A stretch of 44,962 nt of DNA from Deltaproteobacteria bacterium (GTDB taxonomy: Bacteria > Desulfobacterota > DSM-4660 > Desulfatiglandales > HGW-15), in the NCBI GenBank assembly GCA_016932115.1, contig JAFGDM010000061.1:1-44962 (forward strand). Reading direction: 5' to 3'. The notes beneath the pieces are model-generated. The model worked only from the letters and a program-made list of their open reading frames with translations, was not told where the DNA came from and did not search any database. Position 1 is the stretch's first letter. The number at the start of each line of letters is the position of its first letter. Shown one piece after another: positions 1 to 10,000 of the stretch. Both the position numbers and the translations under genes were made by a program.

Positions 1-17
1 ATAACACGGCGATGTGG

Positions 18-105
18 CTTCTTCGTTTTTGAGTTTTAAGAGGGACCCCCATGCTCACAGCTGCCGACTTCAGCATTTCAAACAGCTTAATTGTTACAAC
101 ACTGC
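18..105 (+). repeat. Interspersed repeat, copy A (degenerate)
   Basis: The stretch from about 18 to 55 (TCTTCGTTTTT-GAGTTTTAA, then AGAGGGACCCCCATGCT) resembles segments near 22805 and 35781, with a TGTTAC motif a few tens of bases downstream in each. All three copies lie between or at the ends of genes and in the same orientation. I see no transposase or terminal inverted repeats. It is probably a small interspersed repeat family; the boundaries are approximate. Confidence 0.5.
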
Positions 106-137
106 CGTATTTAGGAAGAGAACTTTGAGAGACCGCA

Positions 138-356
138 CTATGGTGGGTCTAGAAATCCACCCATTTGCTTTAGAAGCGTCTCGGCTGTTTGAAGAGCTTT
201 TTCGCCGTGCTTCTGCGTGATCAATTCCCTGCCCGCACTTGATTTCAAGGTAATGCCCAATATTGCCCGCAGCAGAATCCTTTCCTTTTTTCCCAGCATG
301 TAAAGTTCTCCTGTTTCACCCTTAAAACCTATGGATTCACTTTTTTTATTATCCAT
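138..356 (-). CDS. Small hypothetical protein
   Basis: This reading frame encodes about 72 residues and I do not recognise the family. The product is soluble, rich in Lys, Glu and Leu, and has a plausible amphipathic helical C-terminal half (HGEKALQTAETLLKQMGG). Of two nearby ATGs I chose the inner one at 356, because an AAAGG-like ribosome binding site sits about 8 bases upstream of it; the outer one at 362 is too close to that site. The gene is transcribed away from the pilus operon and ends beside repeat copy A. It may be spurious, but its composition looks more protein-like than that of the neighbouring frames. Confidence 0.42.
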   Translation of the reverse strand: MDNKKSESIGFKGETGELYMLGKKERILLRAILGITLKSSAGRELITQKHGEKALQTAETLLKQMGGFLDPP

Positions 357-637
357 GTCCATGCCTTTCTAAGAATCTTGACGAAAGGATTTACTCTCGG
401 GCGCCTTCATGTATGATACTGAAAGCTGAATATTCCATAGAGTATGGATAACCAAGCCACACCCCGGTGTCAATCTATTTGAAACTCTTTGGTCTTTTCC
501 AGCTTGTTTACACATGGGATCTTTAAAAATATCGCGCTCTTTCATGTCTTTGTTGCTTTGAAAACGTCGAGACCTCTTTGTTTCAAATCTCGATAGCATA
601 CTCCTCGGGTAGAATATACTGGAAAATGTGCACTAAA
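357..637. other. Intergenic region, no convincing gene
   Basis: About 280 bases between the minus-strand small gene and the tandem palindromes. A 76-codon frame on the minus strand (369-599) has an unusual composition and no recognisable motif, so I do not call it. I see no RNA gene here. Confidence 0.5.
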
Positions 638-674
638 TTGTAAAATAGTTTTACAACTGTAAAATTATTTTACA
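638..674. promoter_or_regulatory. Two tandem palindromes, possible activator-binding sites
   Basis: TTGTAAAATAGTTTTACAA (638-656) is a perfect inverted repeat around a 3-base centre. Directly next to it, TGTAAAATTATTTTACA (658-674) is a second perfect palindrome sharing the TGTAAAA half-site. The centres are 19 bp apart, close to two helical turns, as expected for two dimers on one DNA face. The pair lies about 190 bp upstream of the sigma-54 promoter at 863, so it could be the upstream activating site of an enhancer-binding protein. It could instead be an operator for a repressor of the minus-strand gene. Confidence 0.6.
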
Positions 675-862
675 ATTCATCCCTATTCACACTCCTCTTT
701 GGTGCTTGAGTTTCAGCTTTGCCCTTTGTTGTCAGCCTCTTTTTTCGCTCGGAATTTAAACGAACAATTTATGTGTTTTCGAATGGATATCGGCTTAATC
801 CTTTCTTTTCTGCCGCTGTTTCGGGAATAAAGTACGCCTCCCTTACAAAGACAAAATTCTCT

Positions 863-878
863 TGGCACTTTTCTTGCT
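863..878 (+). promoter_or_regulatory. Sigma-54 (RpoN) promoter of the pilus operon
   Basis: TGGCACTTTTCTTGCT matches the sigma-54 consensus TGGCACG-N4-TTGCW at all positions except the seventh. The invariant GG (864-865) and GC (876-877) have the required spacing. Transcription would start near 889, about 50 bases before the FimT-like start at 940. Sigma-54 control of type IV pilin genes by PilR-type activators is well known in proteobacteria. The tandem palindromes at 638-674 are candidate upstream activator sites. Confidence 0.75.
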
Positions 879-939
879 CGATCAGCTTGCAAAACCTGGT
901 TATGGAGAAGCAACGCGGTCTTTTTTTGATGGAGTCAAT

Positions 940-1491
940 ATGAAAAGGACACAGGGTTCGCCCGTTTCTGGTTTTACCATGATCGAAGTCTTGGTTGTCA
1001 TAATTATCCTTGCGATTCTCTCAAGCCTTGCCATACCGGGCTTTTCAAGTTGGCTTCCGAATTACCGGCTAAAGGGTGCAGTCCGAGACCTCTACTCAAA
1101 CCTCCAGCTTGCAAAGAGTGGGGCGATAAAAGAGAGAGGTGAATGGGCGATTGTTTTCGACGCGGGGACAAACAGCTATCAGATCGTAAGTGGAGGCGCC
1201 GACAGGGTTTACAGTAACGGAGGTGATGACGTGGAATATAAAACAGTGACCCTTCCGGACTATGGAAGCGAGGTTTCGTTCGGCGCCGGAAGCGCGACGG
1301 CCCCGGTGGGTGAAGGTTCAATAACACCCATTCCTTCAAAACCCATAATTTTTAATTCAAGAGGAATCACTACGGATGAAGAACAGATCTTTGCTTACAT
1401 TACGAACAGCAGAAATACGTCTTATGCTGTAGGGGCCTGGGCATCCGGGTCGGTGATCCTCAGAAAATGGAATGGGTCGGATTGGCAATGA
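940..1491 (+). CDS. fimT: Type IV pilus minor prepilin, GspH/FimT family
   Basis: This is a 183-residue minor pilin. Its type III leader, ending SGFTMIEVLVV, provides the prepilin peptidase site (Gly -1, Phe +1, Glu +5) followed by about 20 hydrophobic residues (IIILAILSSLAIPGF). The rest fits the GspH/FimT fold: a helix ending near QLAKSGAIKERG, then a beta-rich globular domain. I chose the ATG at 940, with GGAG 6-10 bases upstream; the longer frame from 862 would begin within the sigma-54 promoter. FimT-like pilins prime pilus assembly at the inner membrane together with PilVWX and PilY1, which follow here. It is the first gene of the operon. Confidence 0.85.
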   Translation: MKRTQGSPVSGFTMIEVLVVIIILAILSSLAIPGFSSWLPNYRLKGAVRDLYSNLQLAKSGAIKERGEWAIVFDAGTNSYQIVSGGADRVYSNGGDDVEYKTVTLPDYGSEVSFGAGSATAPVGEGSITPIPSKPIIFNSRGITTDEEQIFAYITNSRNTSYAVGAWASGSVILRKWNGSDWQ

Positions 1492-1544
1492 TAATGCTCA
1501 CCATGAAATCCAAAATTTCACGATGGTTTGTTCAGCAGTCAAGG

Positions 1545-1610
1545 CTGACGAAGTTGTAAAAAGTCAGAAACCACCCTTTTTGTCATTTCCGCGAAGGGGA
1601 AAAAGAGGAG
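1545..1610 (+). repeat. Probable intergenic repeat remnant between fimT and pilW
   Basis: The segment GACGAAGTTGTAAAAAGTCAG and onward, through CCCTTTTTGTCATTTCCGCGAAGGGG, resembles a short repeat I recall from deltaproteobacterial genomes (a GTTGTAAAAAGTC block followed by TTTTTGTCATTCCCGCGAA). The second half here has decayed from the usual CCGCGAAAGCGGG palindrome. There is no coding capacity. The identification rests on memory; no second copy was found in this window. Confidence 0.35.
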
Positions 1611-1683
1611 CATTTTCATGCTTTCAGGTGACACAAATCCGGTTGGGAGCGTTAAGAAACGCATCCATAAAGAGGAAAGAGAG

Positions 1684-2607
1684 ATGAAACGAAAAGCCGA
1701 ATCCGGGTTCACCCTTGTCGAACTCCTGGTGGCCATCGCCCTGGGGATTGTCATCCTGGCCGGGCTCTACCAGACTTTCCGGACCCAACACGACAGCTAC
1801 ATCGTTCAAGACCAGGTAGCAGCCATGCAGCAAAACCTGAGGGCCGCCATGTATATGATCACCCGGGACCTCCAGATGGCCGGCTGGTACAGCAACTTTG
1901 ACAGAAGCAATCACAGTATAGACCCCGCAGGACTGAATATGAACGGAAAACCTCTAATTTTCTCAACGCCGCCTGGTACTGCAGGCAACATAAAGGACGG
2001 CACAGACGCTCTCGCAATTGTAAAGGCAGGAGACGGGCCGAGAGAACTTGCAGCAGGGGAGTGGGCAAGGGGAACAACTCTCAGTTTTGATCTGAGTGCC
2101 AGCGGGCTGAACACAGGGAGCAGAAAATACGGGCTTCTGGTAAAAAATGATCTTCGCACCGGCGACTTTTTCGACGTGACACAACCAAACCTGAGTGAAA
2201 ATTACGTTGCGCCCGACGATATGGTTTTTAGAGCGGACGTCATCATTTACAAAATCAGCAACGATGCGACAACCGGTCAGCCGATTCTCTACAGAAAAAA
2301 TTTAGGAAACGACAACGGATATCAGCCTGTGGCGGAAAACATCGACAATATGCAGGTGAGCTATCAGATTCTCAATCCCAAGACAAAAAATCTGGAATGG
2401 GTAAACACGTTGGACGCCAAGAACCAGGGCCAGGTCAGATCCGTGGAAGTGGTTCTCGTGGGTAGAACGGCGCATCGTCAGAGAGGCTACACTGACACGA
2501 ACACCTATGCTTTCCCTAATGACCCGGATGCAAACTACACTCCTAATGACCATTACCGAAGAAAAACTTTCAGCACAATCGTGAAGACGAGAAATGTGGG
2601 GCTATAA
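1684..2607 (+). CDS. pilW: Type IV pilus minor prepilin PilW-like
   Basis: The 307-residue product starts with a short basic leader and the processing site SGFTLVELLVAIALG (Gly -1, Phe +1, Glu +5), then a hydrophobic helix to about residue 30. The PilW-type body has a conserved early segment, QQNLRAAMYMITRDLQMAGW, and a beta-rich C-terminal region. The ATG at 1684 is chosen because AGAGGAAAGAG lies just upstream and the leader then has normal length; the frame open from 1618 would give an unusually long leader. The protein is expected in the inner membrane and pilus tip complex with the other minor pilins. It is separated from fimT by a 192-base spacer and is nearly contiguous with pilV. Confidence 0.87.
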   Translation: MKRKAESGFTLVELLVAIALGIVILAGLYQTFRTQHDSYIVQDQVAAMQQNLRAAMYMITRDLQMAGWYSNFDRSNHSIDPAGLNMNGKPLIFSTPPGTAGNIKDGTDALAIVKAGDGPRELAAGEWARGTTLSFDLSASGLNTGSRKYGLLVKNDLRTGDFFDVTQPNLSENYVAPDDMVFRADVIIYKISNDATTGQPILYRKNLGNDNGYQPVAENIDNMQVSYQILNPKTKNLEWVNTLDAKNQGQVRSVEVVLVGRTAHRQRGYTDTNTYAFPNDPDANYTPNDHYRRKTFSTIVKTRNVGL

Positions 2608-2609
2608 CC

Positions 2610-3071
2610 ATGAATAGACAAATGCTTAAAGATTGGCGGTTTTCTCTCTTCAATCGAAAAGACCGGGGGGATAGGAAATTCTCTACGCGAAACCAGGAAG
2701 GATGGACGCTTATAGAAATCCTAGTGGCCGTCGTCATTCTCACGGTGGGACTTCTGGGTGTGGGAACCATGCAGATCAGCGCCATCCGAGGGAATTTCAT
2801 GGGCGGGAACACCAGTATTGCCCTTACTCTTGCAAGCCAGAAGATGGAAGACTTGCTGAACCGCGACTTCGATGATGATGTTCTTGCCGCCGAAGAGCAT
2901 GAAGAAAACGTGGATGACAGCGGGGTTATAAGCGCAGAAGGCTTCTATCACAGGACCTGGAACATCGAGGACACAGCCGATCCATGGCCTACCATGAAAG
3001 AGATCACCGTGATCGTATCCTGGGAGAACGACCGACACCGAGTCACCCTATCCAGCATGAGGAGACCATGA
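2610..3071 (+). CDS. pilV: Type IV pilus minor prepilin PilV-like
   Basis: A 153-residue prepilin with the processing site NQEGWTLIEILVAVVILTVG: Gly at -1, Trp (not the usual Phe) at +1, Glu at +5. The leader of about 31 residues is long for a class III signal, but no internal start would give a better one. After the hydrophobic helix, GLLGVGTMQISAIRGN and SQKMEDLLNRDFDD are typical of PilV. It starts 2 bases after the pilW stop and overlaps pilX by 4 bases (ATGA at 3068-3071), so translational coupling is likely. Confidence 0.85.
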   Translation: MNRQMLKDWRFSLFNRKDRGDRKFSTRNQEGWTLIEILVAVVILTVGLLGVGTMQISAIRGNFMGGNTSIALTLASQKMEDLLNRDFDDDVLAAEEHEENVDDSGVISAEGFYHRTWNIEDTADPWPTMKEITVIVSWENDRHRVTLSSMRRP

Positions 3072-3592
3072 AGAGCTCAAAAAACCAAAAAATGAAAATA
3101 GCTTGCCGCAGACTGGGAAACGAGGAAGGCAACGTGCTGATAACTGCATTTATTTTCCTGGTTATTCTGACACTGATCGGAATTTTCGCGACGCGCACCG
3201 CGCAAATGGACCTGCAGATTGCTTCCAATGAGATCCCATACAAGCGCAATTTCTATATTGCGGAAGGCGGGCTTTACCGGGAAGCGGCAGAGCTCGGACG
3301 AGGCAACTATCCTGTAAATCCGGTAACGCCCAACAACCCGCTCGCTCGGCGCGGTTACAGCCAGGATCCGGTCGGCGAGCTTCCTGAGCCCACTGTGGTG
3401 GTCTCCTCAGTGAAACACCATAGCGTTTTTGACGAGACATACGATTTCACCGTGAATTATCTAGGGGCGTTTCTTCCGCCCGCCGGGTATTCGGCCATTC
3501 ATTTCGTGCGCTATGACTATAACGTAGACGCCACGGCCAATAATGTTTTAGTGGATTCAAGGCTCTATAAAATAGGACCAAAAGCAGAATGA
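3068..3592 (+). CDS. pilX: Type IV pilus assembly protein PilX-like
   Basis: A 174-residue protein whose N-terminus fits the PilX_N family: NEEGNVLITAFIFLVILTLI, then RTAQMDLQIASNEIPYKRNFYIAEGG, the latter being the typical 'AEAG'-like block after the transmembrane helix. The position normally held by Phe after the Gly is Asn here, so processing may be atypical. The start at 3068 overlaps the pilV stop (ATGA); the frame is open further upstream, but only inside pilV. It also overlaps the next gene by an ATGA. The expected role is promotion of pilus assembly and tip-complex formation with PilY1. Confidence 0.82.
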   Translation: MKSSKNQKMKIACRRLGNEEGNVLITAFIFLVILTLIGIFATRTAQMDLQIASNEIPYKRNFYIAEGGLYREAAELGRGNYPVNPVTPNNPLARRGYSQDPVGELPEPTVVVSSVKHHSVFDETYDFTVNYLGAFLPPAGYSAIHFVRYDYNVDATANNVLVDSRLYKIGPKAE

Positions 3593-3606
3593 TAAGGGGT
3601 GCAGAC

Positions 3607-3954
3607 ATGAAGGTGAACCGTCACATAAAGATTATTATGATGGTGGTATTGGGAGGCTTTCTTTTGGCGGCCTCATGGAATTTCGCATCAGGGCGCGGCC
3701 TCAAGGCGTCGTGGGAAAGAGGCGAGGTTACAAAGGCGCCCTGGTCGGATCCTTCAAAGAACCTCCACATTGAGGTGGACGGCTATACATACACTTTTGT
3801 GTCTCCTAATGTCAGGCTTGAGCGGCATGTGAGGACGTCTGCGAATGAATGGTATGTTCGTGGTTTAACCATGCCGGAAATCCGGACAGGGGACCAGGTT
3901 CTCATCCGTGTTGCAGGACCCCACATCTACTACTTCGTCCTTGAAGAGAAGTAG
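3607..3954 (+). CDS. Small exported hypothetical protein in pilus operon
   Basis: The 115-residue product begins with a clear signal peptide or single membrane helix (HIKIIMMVVLGGFLLAASWN), then a small domain rich in aromatic residues and beta-branched positions (VDGYTYTFVSPNVRLERHV, DQVLIRVAGPHIYYFVLEEK). I do not recognise the family. Two starts are possible: 3589, coupled to the pilX stop through ATGA, and 3607, with AAGGGG at about 7 bases. I prefer 3607, which gives a normal signal peptide. Its place between pilX and pilY1 suggests a pilus assembly accessory or tip-complex partner, but that is context only. Confidence 0.7.
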   Translation: MKVNRHIKIIMMVVLGGFLLAASWNFASGRGLKASWERGEVTKAPWSDPSKNLHIEVDGYTYTFVSPNVRLERHVRTSANEWYVRGLTMPEIRTGDQVLIRVAGPHIYYFVLEEK

Positions 3955-4067
3955 AGGAAAAATGTGAGATGGTCAAAGCATTTTTAACCAATGAAACTTA
4001 CCGGGCTCAAAAACCCATGTACCATAAAGCGACACCCTAGAGAGGGGGTATGGGAGGAGAGATAACC

Positions 4068-7000
4068 ATGATACCTAACATTAAGGAAGGGATCGTGAAC
4101 AAGAATAGCAAACCGAGAAGATATGGAAGACTAGTCGCGTATCTTCTTTTTAGCGTGTTTCCTACATTTTTCTGCTTGGGTAAAGCTACATACGCTCATG
4201 CGTCTTATTCTGTTGTCGTTTCCTCTCCGGGTGCCGGATTTGGCGGCACAACAGATAAGGAGGGCGTCAATACAGTGGAAGAAGGAGGCTCGATCACAAT
4301 TGCCCCGACGGCCGACTCAGGTTACGTATTTTCGGGCTGGACAGGGGACATCTCTAATGGCGATAACCCATTGACCATTAGTCCGGTAACGCGAGACTAT
4401 ACTCTTAACGCAAATTTCCAGAAGATCAATTACACTCTGACAATATCTGTGGGCACCGGGAGCGGCTCTGTGGCCCCTTCATCAGGGACGACCTACGTGT
4501 ACGATCAGGGTCTTTCGGTGAACGCGACGCCTGCGGCAGGATGGAAGTTCGTGAACTGGACGGGGGACACAGAGAACCTGCTTGATCCCAACTCTCCCAG
4601 CACCTCCATGAAAAATCCGACCATGGCTGATACAACTATTAAGGCCAACTTCAGTCTTATCGAGTATACTCTTTCTGTCACATCTGCCGGGGGCACCGGT
4701 GGGGCTGCGGACAGGGTCAGCGTGGTTCCGAGTCAGGCGACCTATCACTACGGTGACACGGTGCAGCTCACGGCAAACCCTCAAACGGGTGAATCCTTCG
4801 GTTCGTGGAGCGGGGATCTCACGGGGAGCACCAACCCTAATTCCATAATTATCAACGGCAACAAGAGCGTCACTGCCAATTTCGCTTATATCGAATACGC
4901 CCTAGATGTTAAGATGATAGGAAGTGGAAACGGAGCAGTGACAAAGTCTCCCAACCAAACAACATACCATTACGGTGACATCGTTTCCCTCTCTGCCGTT
5001 GCGTCTGCCGATTCGGTTTTCATCGGGTTTGACGGAGACTTAAGCGGGATCACCCCGATTCAACTCACAATCGATTCAAACAAAAGTGTGAGTGCCTTAT
5101 TTCAAGCGCTGCGAACAGTGACGATCACCAATCCCGGCTCCGGTACAGGTACGATTAATGTTTCCGTCATTCCGTCCAACCTTACAGGCGGTTCCAAGAC
5201 TATTCCGGCAATTGGTGGTCTCATCATAAACGTGGCTGAAGGAGACAATGTTAGCCTGAGCGGCAGGACGGCTGCCGGGGGCTCGGTGTTTATCGCAGCA
5301 GGCAGTGACCTTGCAGATCCTGACAGTTTTGTTATTTCCAGCAGCAATGTGACCCGTACCGCCATCTTCCAGTTGACCAGAACCCTGGTTATCACCAATC
5401 CCGGCAGCGGCAGCGGCACAGTGGATGTGGCAGTGTCTCCCTCGGGGCTTTCAATAGGGGCGGGGCAGAGTGTGCCTGCAGGTGGAAGTATGTCCCTGAC
5501 GGTGGCCGATGGCGACACGGTGGATGTTACCAATCCTACTGGTGCGGGCGGATCCGTATTCGTCGCTGCGAGCAGCGGCGTGCCGGCAAAAATCGTGATC
5601 AGCGGTGATCCTGATTCAAGAGCCGCCGTTTTTGAATTGAGGCGCACCATCACTGTAACCAACCCCGGTTTGGGAAGCGGTACGGTTTCGGTCGATTCCT
5701 GCGACCCTTCCGGGCTTGAAGCAGGAAAGAGCTTGGCCATCGGGCCCGGGGGAAGCATTGTTTTCAATGTTGCCCAAAACGACACGGTTTCGCTCAGCGC
5801 AGCTCCGGCCGGTACGGATGATTATTTTGAAGGATTTAACGGTGACTTGATGGGAAGATCGCCTATTGCCCCCTCTATCGAGGTAGACGGGAATGAGAAC
5901 GTTACGGCGACCTTCAAGAAAGGGCTTGTCCTGACTATTGAGTGGGTAGGGATCGGTACCGGCACCGTTACAGCCGGCGACAAGGGTGGAATTTTGCCCT
6001 TATCGCCGTTTGATGGAGGTTCTTCTTCGGGCACTAAGGGCACTACGGTGTCTTATGTGTGCCTCGAAGGGGATGTTATTCACCTGGAGGCAACCGATTC
6101 CTATATTACCGACCCTCCTACATCAGGTTCACTATTTAAAAGCTGGGGTGGTGATGCCGGCGGTTCGGGCTACGGCATCGACATCACCATGAACGGGGAC
6201 AAGAGGGTTACAGTCGATTTCAACGCTACATATACTCTTGTTGTCGGCAAGGGTGGAACAGGAGCGGGCCGGGGCACTGTGAACCCCGAGCCGGGCACAT
6301 ATCTATATGAGGCCGGGGAGGAGATTTCTCTTTCCGCTGCCGACATAGACCCCACAGCGGACAGTACAGGGTGCGAATTCGAGAACTGGACCGTCAACGG
6401 TGTGTTCCATTCCGGAGAAAAGGTTACCTCCCTGAGCATCTCCGGAAACCTGTCCGTAATAGGAAATTTTATCGGCAAATACATGATCACATCCCTTGCC
6501 AGGGATGGAGGGAGCATCACTCCAAGCGGGGCTACAGTTAAGGTTTACGGCGAGAGCCAGAGCTACACCATCACTCCAAACACGGGTTACGTAATCTCAG
6601 ATGTGGTTATAGATGGTTTTTCTCAGGGCTCAATGGCCGGATACACATTCAACAATCTCAGCGCCAATCACAAAATCGTGGCCGTCTTCGTGCTGGAGAG
6701 CGACTACATAAACGATGTAAACGCCGGAGACGACCAGATCTACGCAACCAGTGTGCCGCCCCTTGTTCTGATGGTCATGGGCCGAAACCACAAACTATAC
6801 TACGAAGCGTACAACGATGCATCCGACTTGAATGGCGACGGCACACTGGACGTGGGGTACAACCCCACCATCGACTACTACGGGTATTTCGACTCCTACA
6901 AAGTCTACAAGTATGATACGGTGAACAATCGCTTCCATCCTTACAAATACACTAGCAACAAGAAGGTTGATCCGAATGCAACGGATGAGTGGAGCGGGGA

Positions 7001-10000
7001 TTTCCTCAACTATGTAACCATGTCCAGAATTGATGTGTTGAGAAAGGTGCTCTACGGCGGGTATCGTTCCGTGGACACGGCCGGTGAGACGGAGCTTATG
7101 AGGTCTTACATCCCGCAGGATGCCCACTCCTGGGGCAAGGAGTATGAAAGCATCGATCGCGATAAATATGACATCCGGGAGTACACTCCTTACGGTCTGC
7201 CGGTGAACGGCACAAGGCACCTTTTTGCCAATACCACGCTGCCGGTGGACCCCAATGTTAACGATCCCCAGCCGAATCTCAATCGTCCCATGCTGCGGGT
7301 GCTCAATGACAGCAAATATCGTATTTGGGAGTGGGTTTCAATTGAGCGGCCCGTTGCCGGAGACAAATGCGTCGACGGTACAATCGGGCCTAATTGCGCA
7401 ACTGAGGCCGTGGCCGCAGGATTACATCCCGGCCACCCGGCCAATGCTCTTGAATTCCAGGCTCTAGTGAATGAGTACGCGGTCCCGGAAAAACAAGATC
7501 CTACTAAGCCCGGGTATGGAACAACCAGCGCTTCGCTCATCGACGGGGAGGGGAATCCCTCAGGGGATAATTATGACCCTTATGACGCAGATGCAAGTGA
7601 TCAAAAAAATTATCTTACCGTATTCAGGGGTTATCTCGCGCCGACGACGGCGGGGAATTATTATTTTGCCGTGGACGGCGGAAATGCCGTGGAAGTCCTC
7701 ATAAACGGCGCTGTTGTGGCCGGCAAGTATGGGAGCAGCGGTAGGGCCGATGATCCGAAAATGCCTTATTCGAGCAGCAAAGTCCCCCTCTTCGCGGAAG
7801 CCAATACCGTGGAGTTCCGCCACGAAGTCGGCACCGGAGGCGGCAGCTACACCCTTTACTGGAAGGGGCCTGATTCCAAAAATTGGCAGGTGATCCCGGC
7901 AGAAAAGTTTACAGGCCTCGAACAATCCACCTATGAACTCCTCACTGAAGAGACGCCTGAGTCCATGATGACGGATTACGTCGTCAAGGTCTTGGTTTGC
8001 GATCCAAGCCTCCCTGAATCCAACAGCAAAAAGTATCCCTCGGGTGTCTCCAAACCCATTGGTCTCCTACAAAAATTCGGAGAGCCGGGGAAAATGTTCT
8101 TCGGCCTCCTGACAGGCACTTACGCAAACAATATTTCCGGCGGTGTTTTGCGGAAAAGAATGGGCACTGTGACGGATGAGATCGATACGAACACCGGAAG
8201 GTTCAGGTATAAATACGACGGCACCTACAGCAACGTTAATGGAGATATCATCAAAACGATTGATGGATTCCGGATAGCCGACTACTCGTACAAGTACTAT
8301 GCCTATGGGAATCCGGACACCGCCGCCTGGGCCACATCACGCAACGTGATGTCCGAGGGCGATTCCCCGGATTGGGGCAACCCCATTGCAGAGATGATGT
8401 ATGAGGGGCTCCGGTACTTTGCGGGCAAAAAGGCTCCTACGGGAGTATTCAATTACACTGAAGTATCGGGACCCGACACTCGGCTTGGACTTTCGAAGCC
8501 CGACTGGGACGATCCTTATGAGAGCAACCTGTGGTGCGCAAAACCTTTTATGCTGGTCCTTTCGGATATTAACCCCAATTTTGATTCGGACCAGTTGCCG
8601 GGTGCTGATGCCAATTTCATCGCTTCGAACTTCAGTGGAACGCTGGCATCATCCGATGCAACTCCCGAGAATCTAAATGTGGAGACGGTTGCAAATGACA
8701 TCACCGAGGCGGAAGGAGGACTTGACAGCCATTACATCGGCCAGGCAGGCGCGATTTTTGACAGCTCTTGCAGCCCCAAGGATTTGAGCGCCGATGGATT
8801 CGGCGCGATCCGTGGCCTGTGCCCTGAGGAGCCCACAAAACAGGGGAGTTATTACTCGGGGGCCGTGGCCTATTTCGGCCGGTTCCATGACATAAACCCT
8901 ATCATGGAAGAGCAGAGCGTGATCACCTACACGGTGGCCATGGCTTCGCCCCTTCCTCGAATCGAGATCCCTGTGGGCGGCAAAACCATCACCCTTGTTC
9001 CCTTTGGAAACTCTGTCCATGGTTGTCTTGGAGTCAACCCTACAGGAGGATATAACCCGGCGATCACGATTGTTGACTTCTACATCGAAGCCCTTTCCCC
9101 TACGAACGGAATTATAAGGATTAATTTCGCCGACATAGAACACGGCGGCTATCATGACCTGGACGCCATAGTTATTTATAGCTATCAGGTCTTGGACGCA
9201 CAGGGTGAACCGACAAACGTTCCGGATTCAGGTGAGTCCGTTCGCATCAGCCTACAGTCCGAATACGGTTCATCCTGCCTCACCATGCACGTAGGATACA
9301 TTATTTCCGGCACGACAGCGGACGGTACATATCTGGAGGTCAGGAGCATCAGCGTCCCGGATACGGAGGATATGGATTACTTCCTCGACACGCCCCCCGA
9401 TGGCTACACGCCCGGTTTGCCTCTCAGCACAACAAGGGTTTTCTATCCCGGAGAGACGGACGCAGCCACGCTGCTGAACGATCCTCTGTGGTATGCGGCC
9501 AAGTGGGGCGGGTTTACGGACTTGAACGACAACAAAATGCCCGACCTGGTAAGCGAATGGAGCCAGGACAGCGACGGTGTGCCGGACACCTATTTCTATG
9601 TGGTGAACCCTCTCAAGCTCGAACAGCAACTGACGAGGGCCTTTGTGGACATTTTGAGCCGGGGAGTCTCCCATGTGGCGCCGGCCGTCTCGGTCGACGA
9701 GCGTAACAGGATACAGAGCGGCGACAAGCTCTACATGGCCTTCTTCAAGCCGATCTCGGACAATTACTGGCGTGGAAACCTTAAAAAGTACGGGCTCGAG
9801 CTCCTTGAAAGATCCGATTGCGACCGGCCTGATAGGGAGTGGACGGTTGTGGATCAGGACGGCCTCATTGCAGGAGAATGCGATGGACTATTTAAGAGCA
9901 CCAGCCGTTCCTTCTGGTCGGAGGAAATGGACGGTGGGTATGTAGACCGGGGCGGCGCGGGAGGTAGGCTTCGGGATTCAATGCCGGGCTCCGACTCCGT

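Noticed and set aside
14-220. 68-codon plus-strand ORF at the left edge
   Set aside because: It overlaps the repeat and the more credible minus-strand small gene.
369-599. 76-codon minus-strand ORF
   Set aside because: Unusual composition, no motif, no ribosome binding site that I trust, and no supporting context.
5102-5785. 227-codon frame on the minus strand
   Set aside because: Shadow of the Gly/Ser/Thr-rich PilY1 repeats; the translation is low-complexity.
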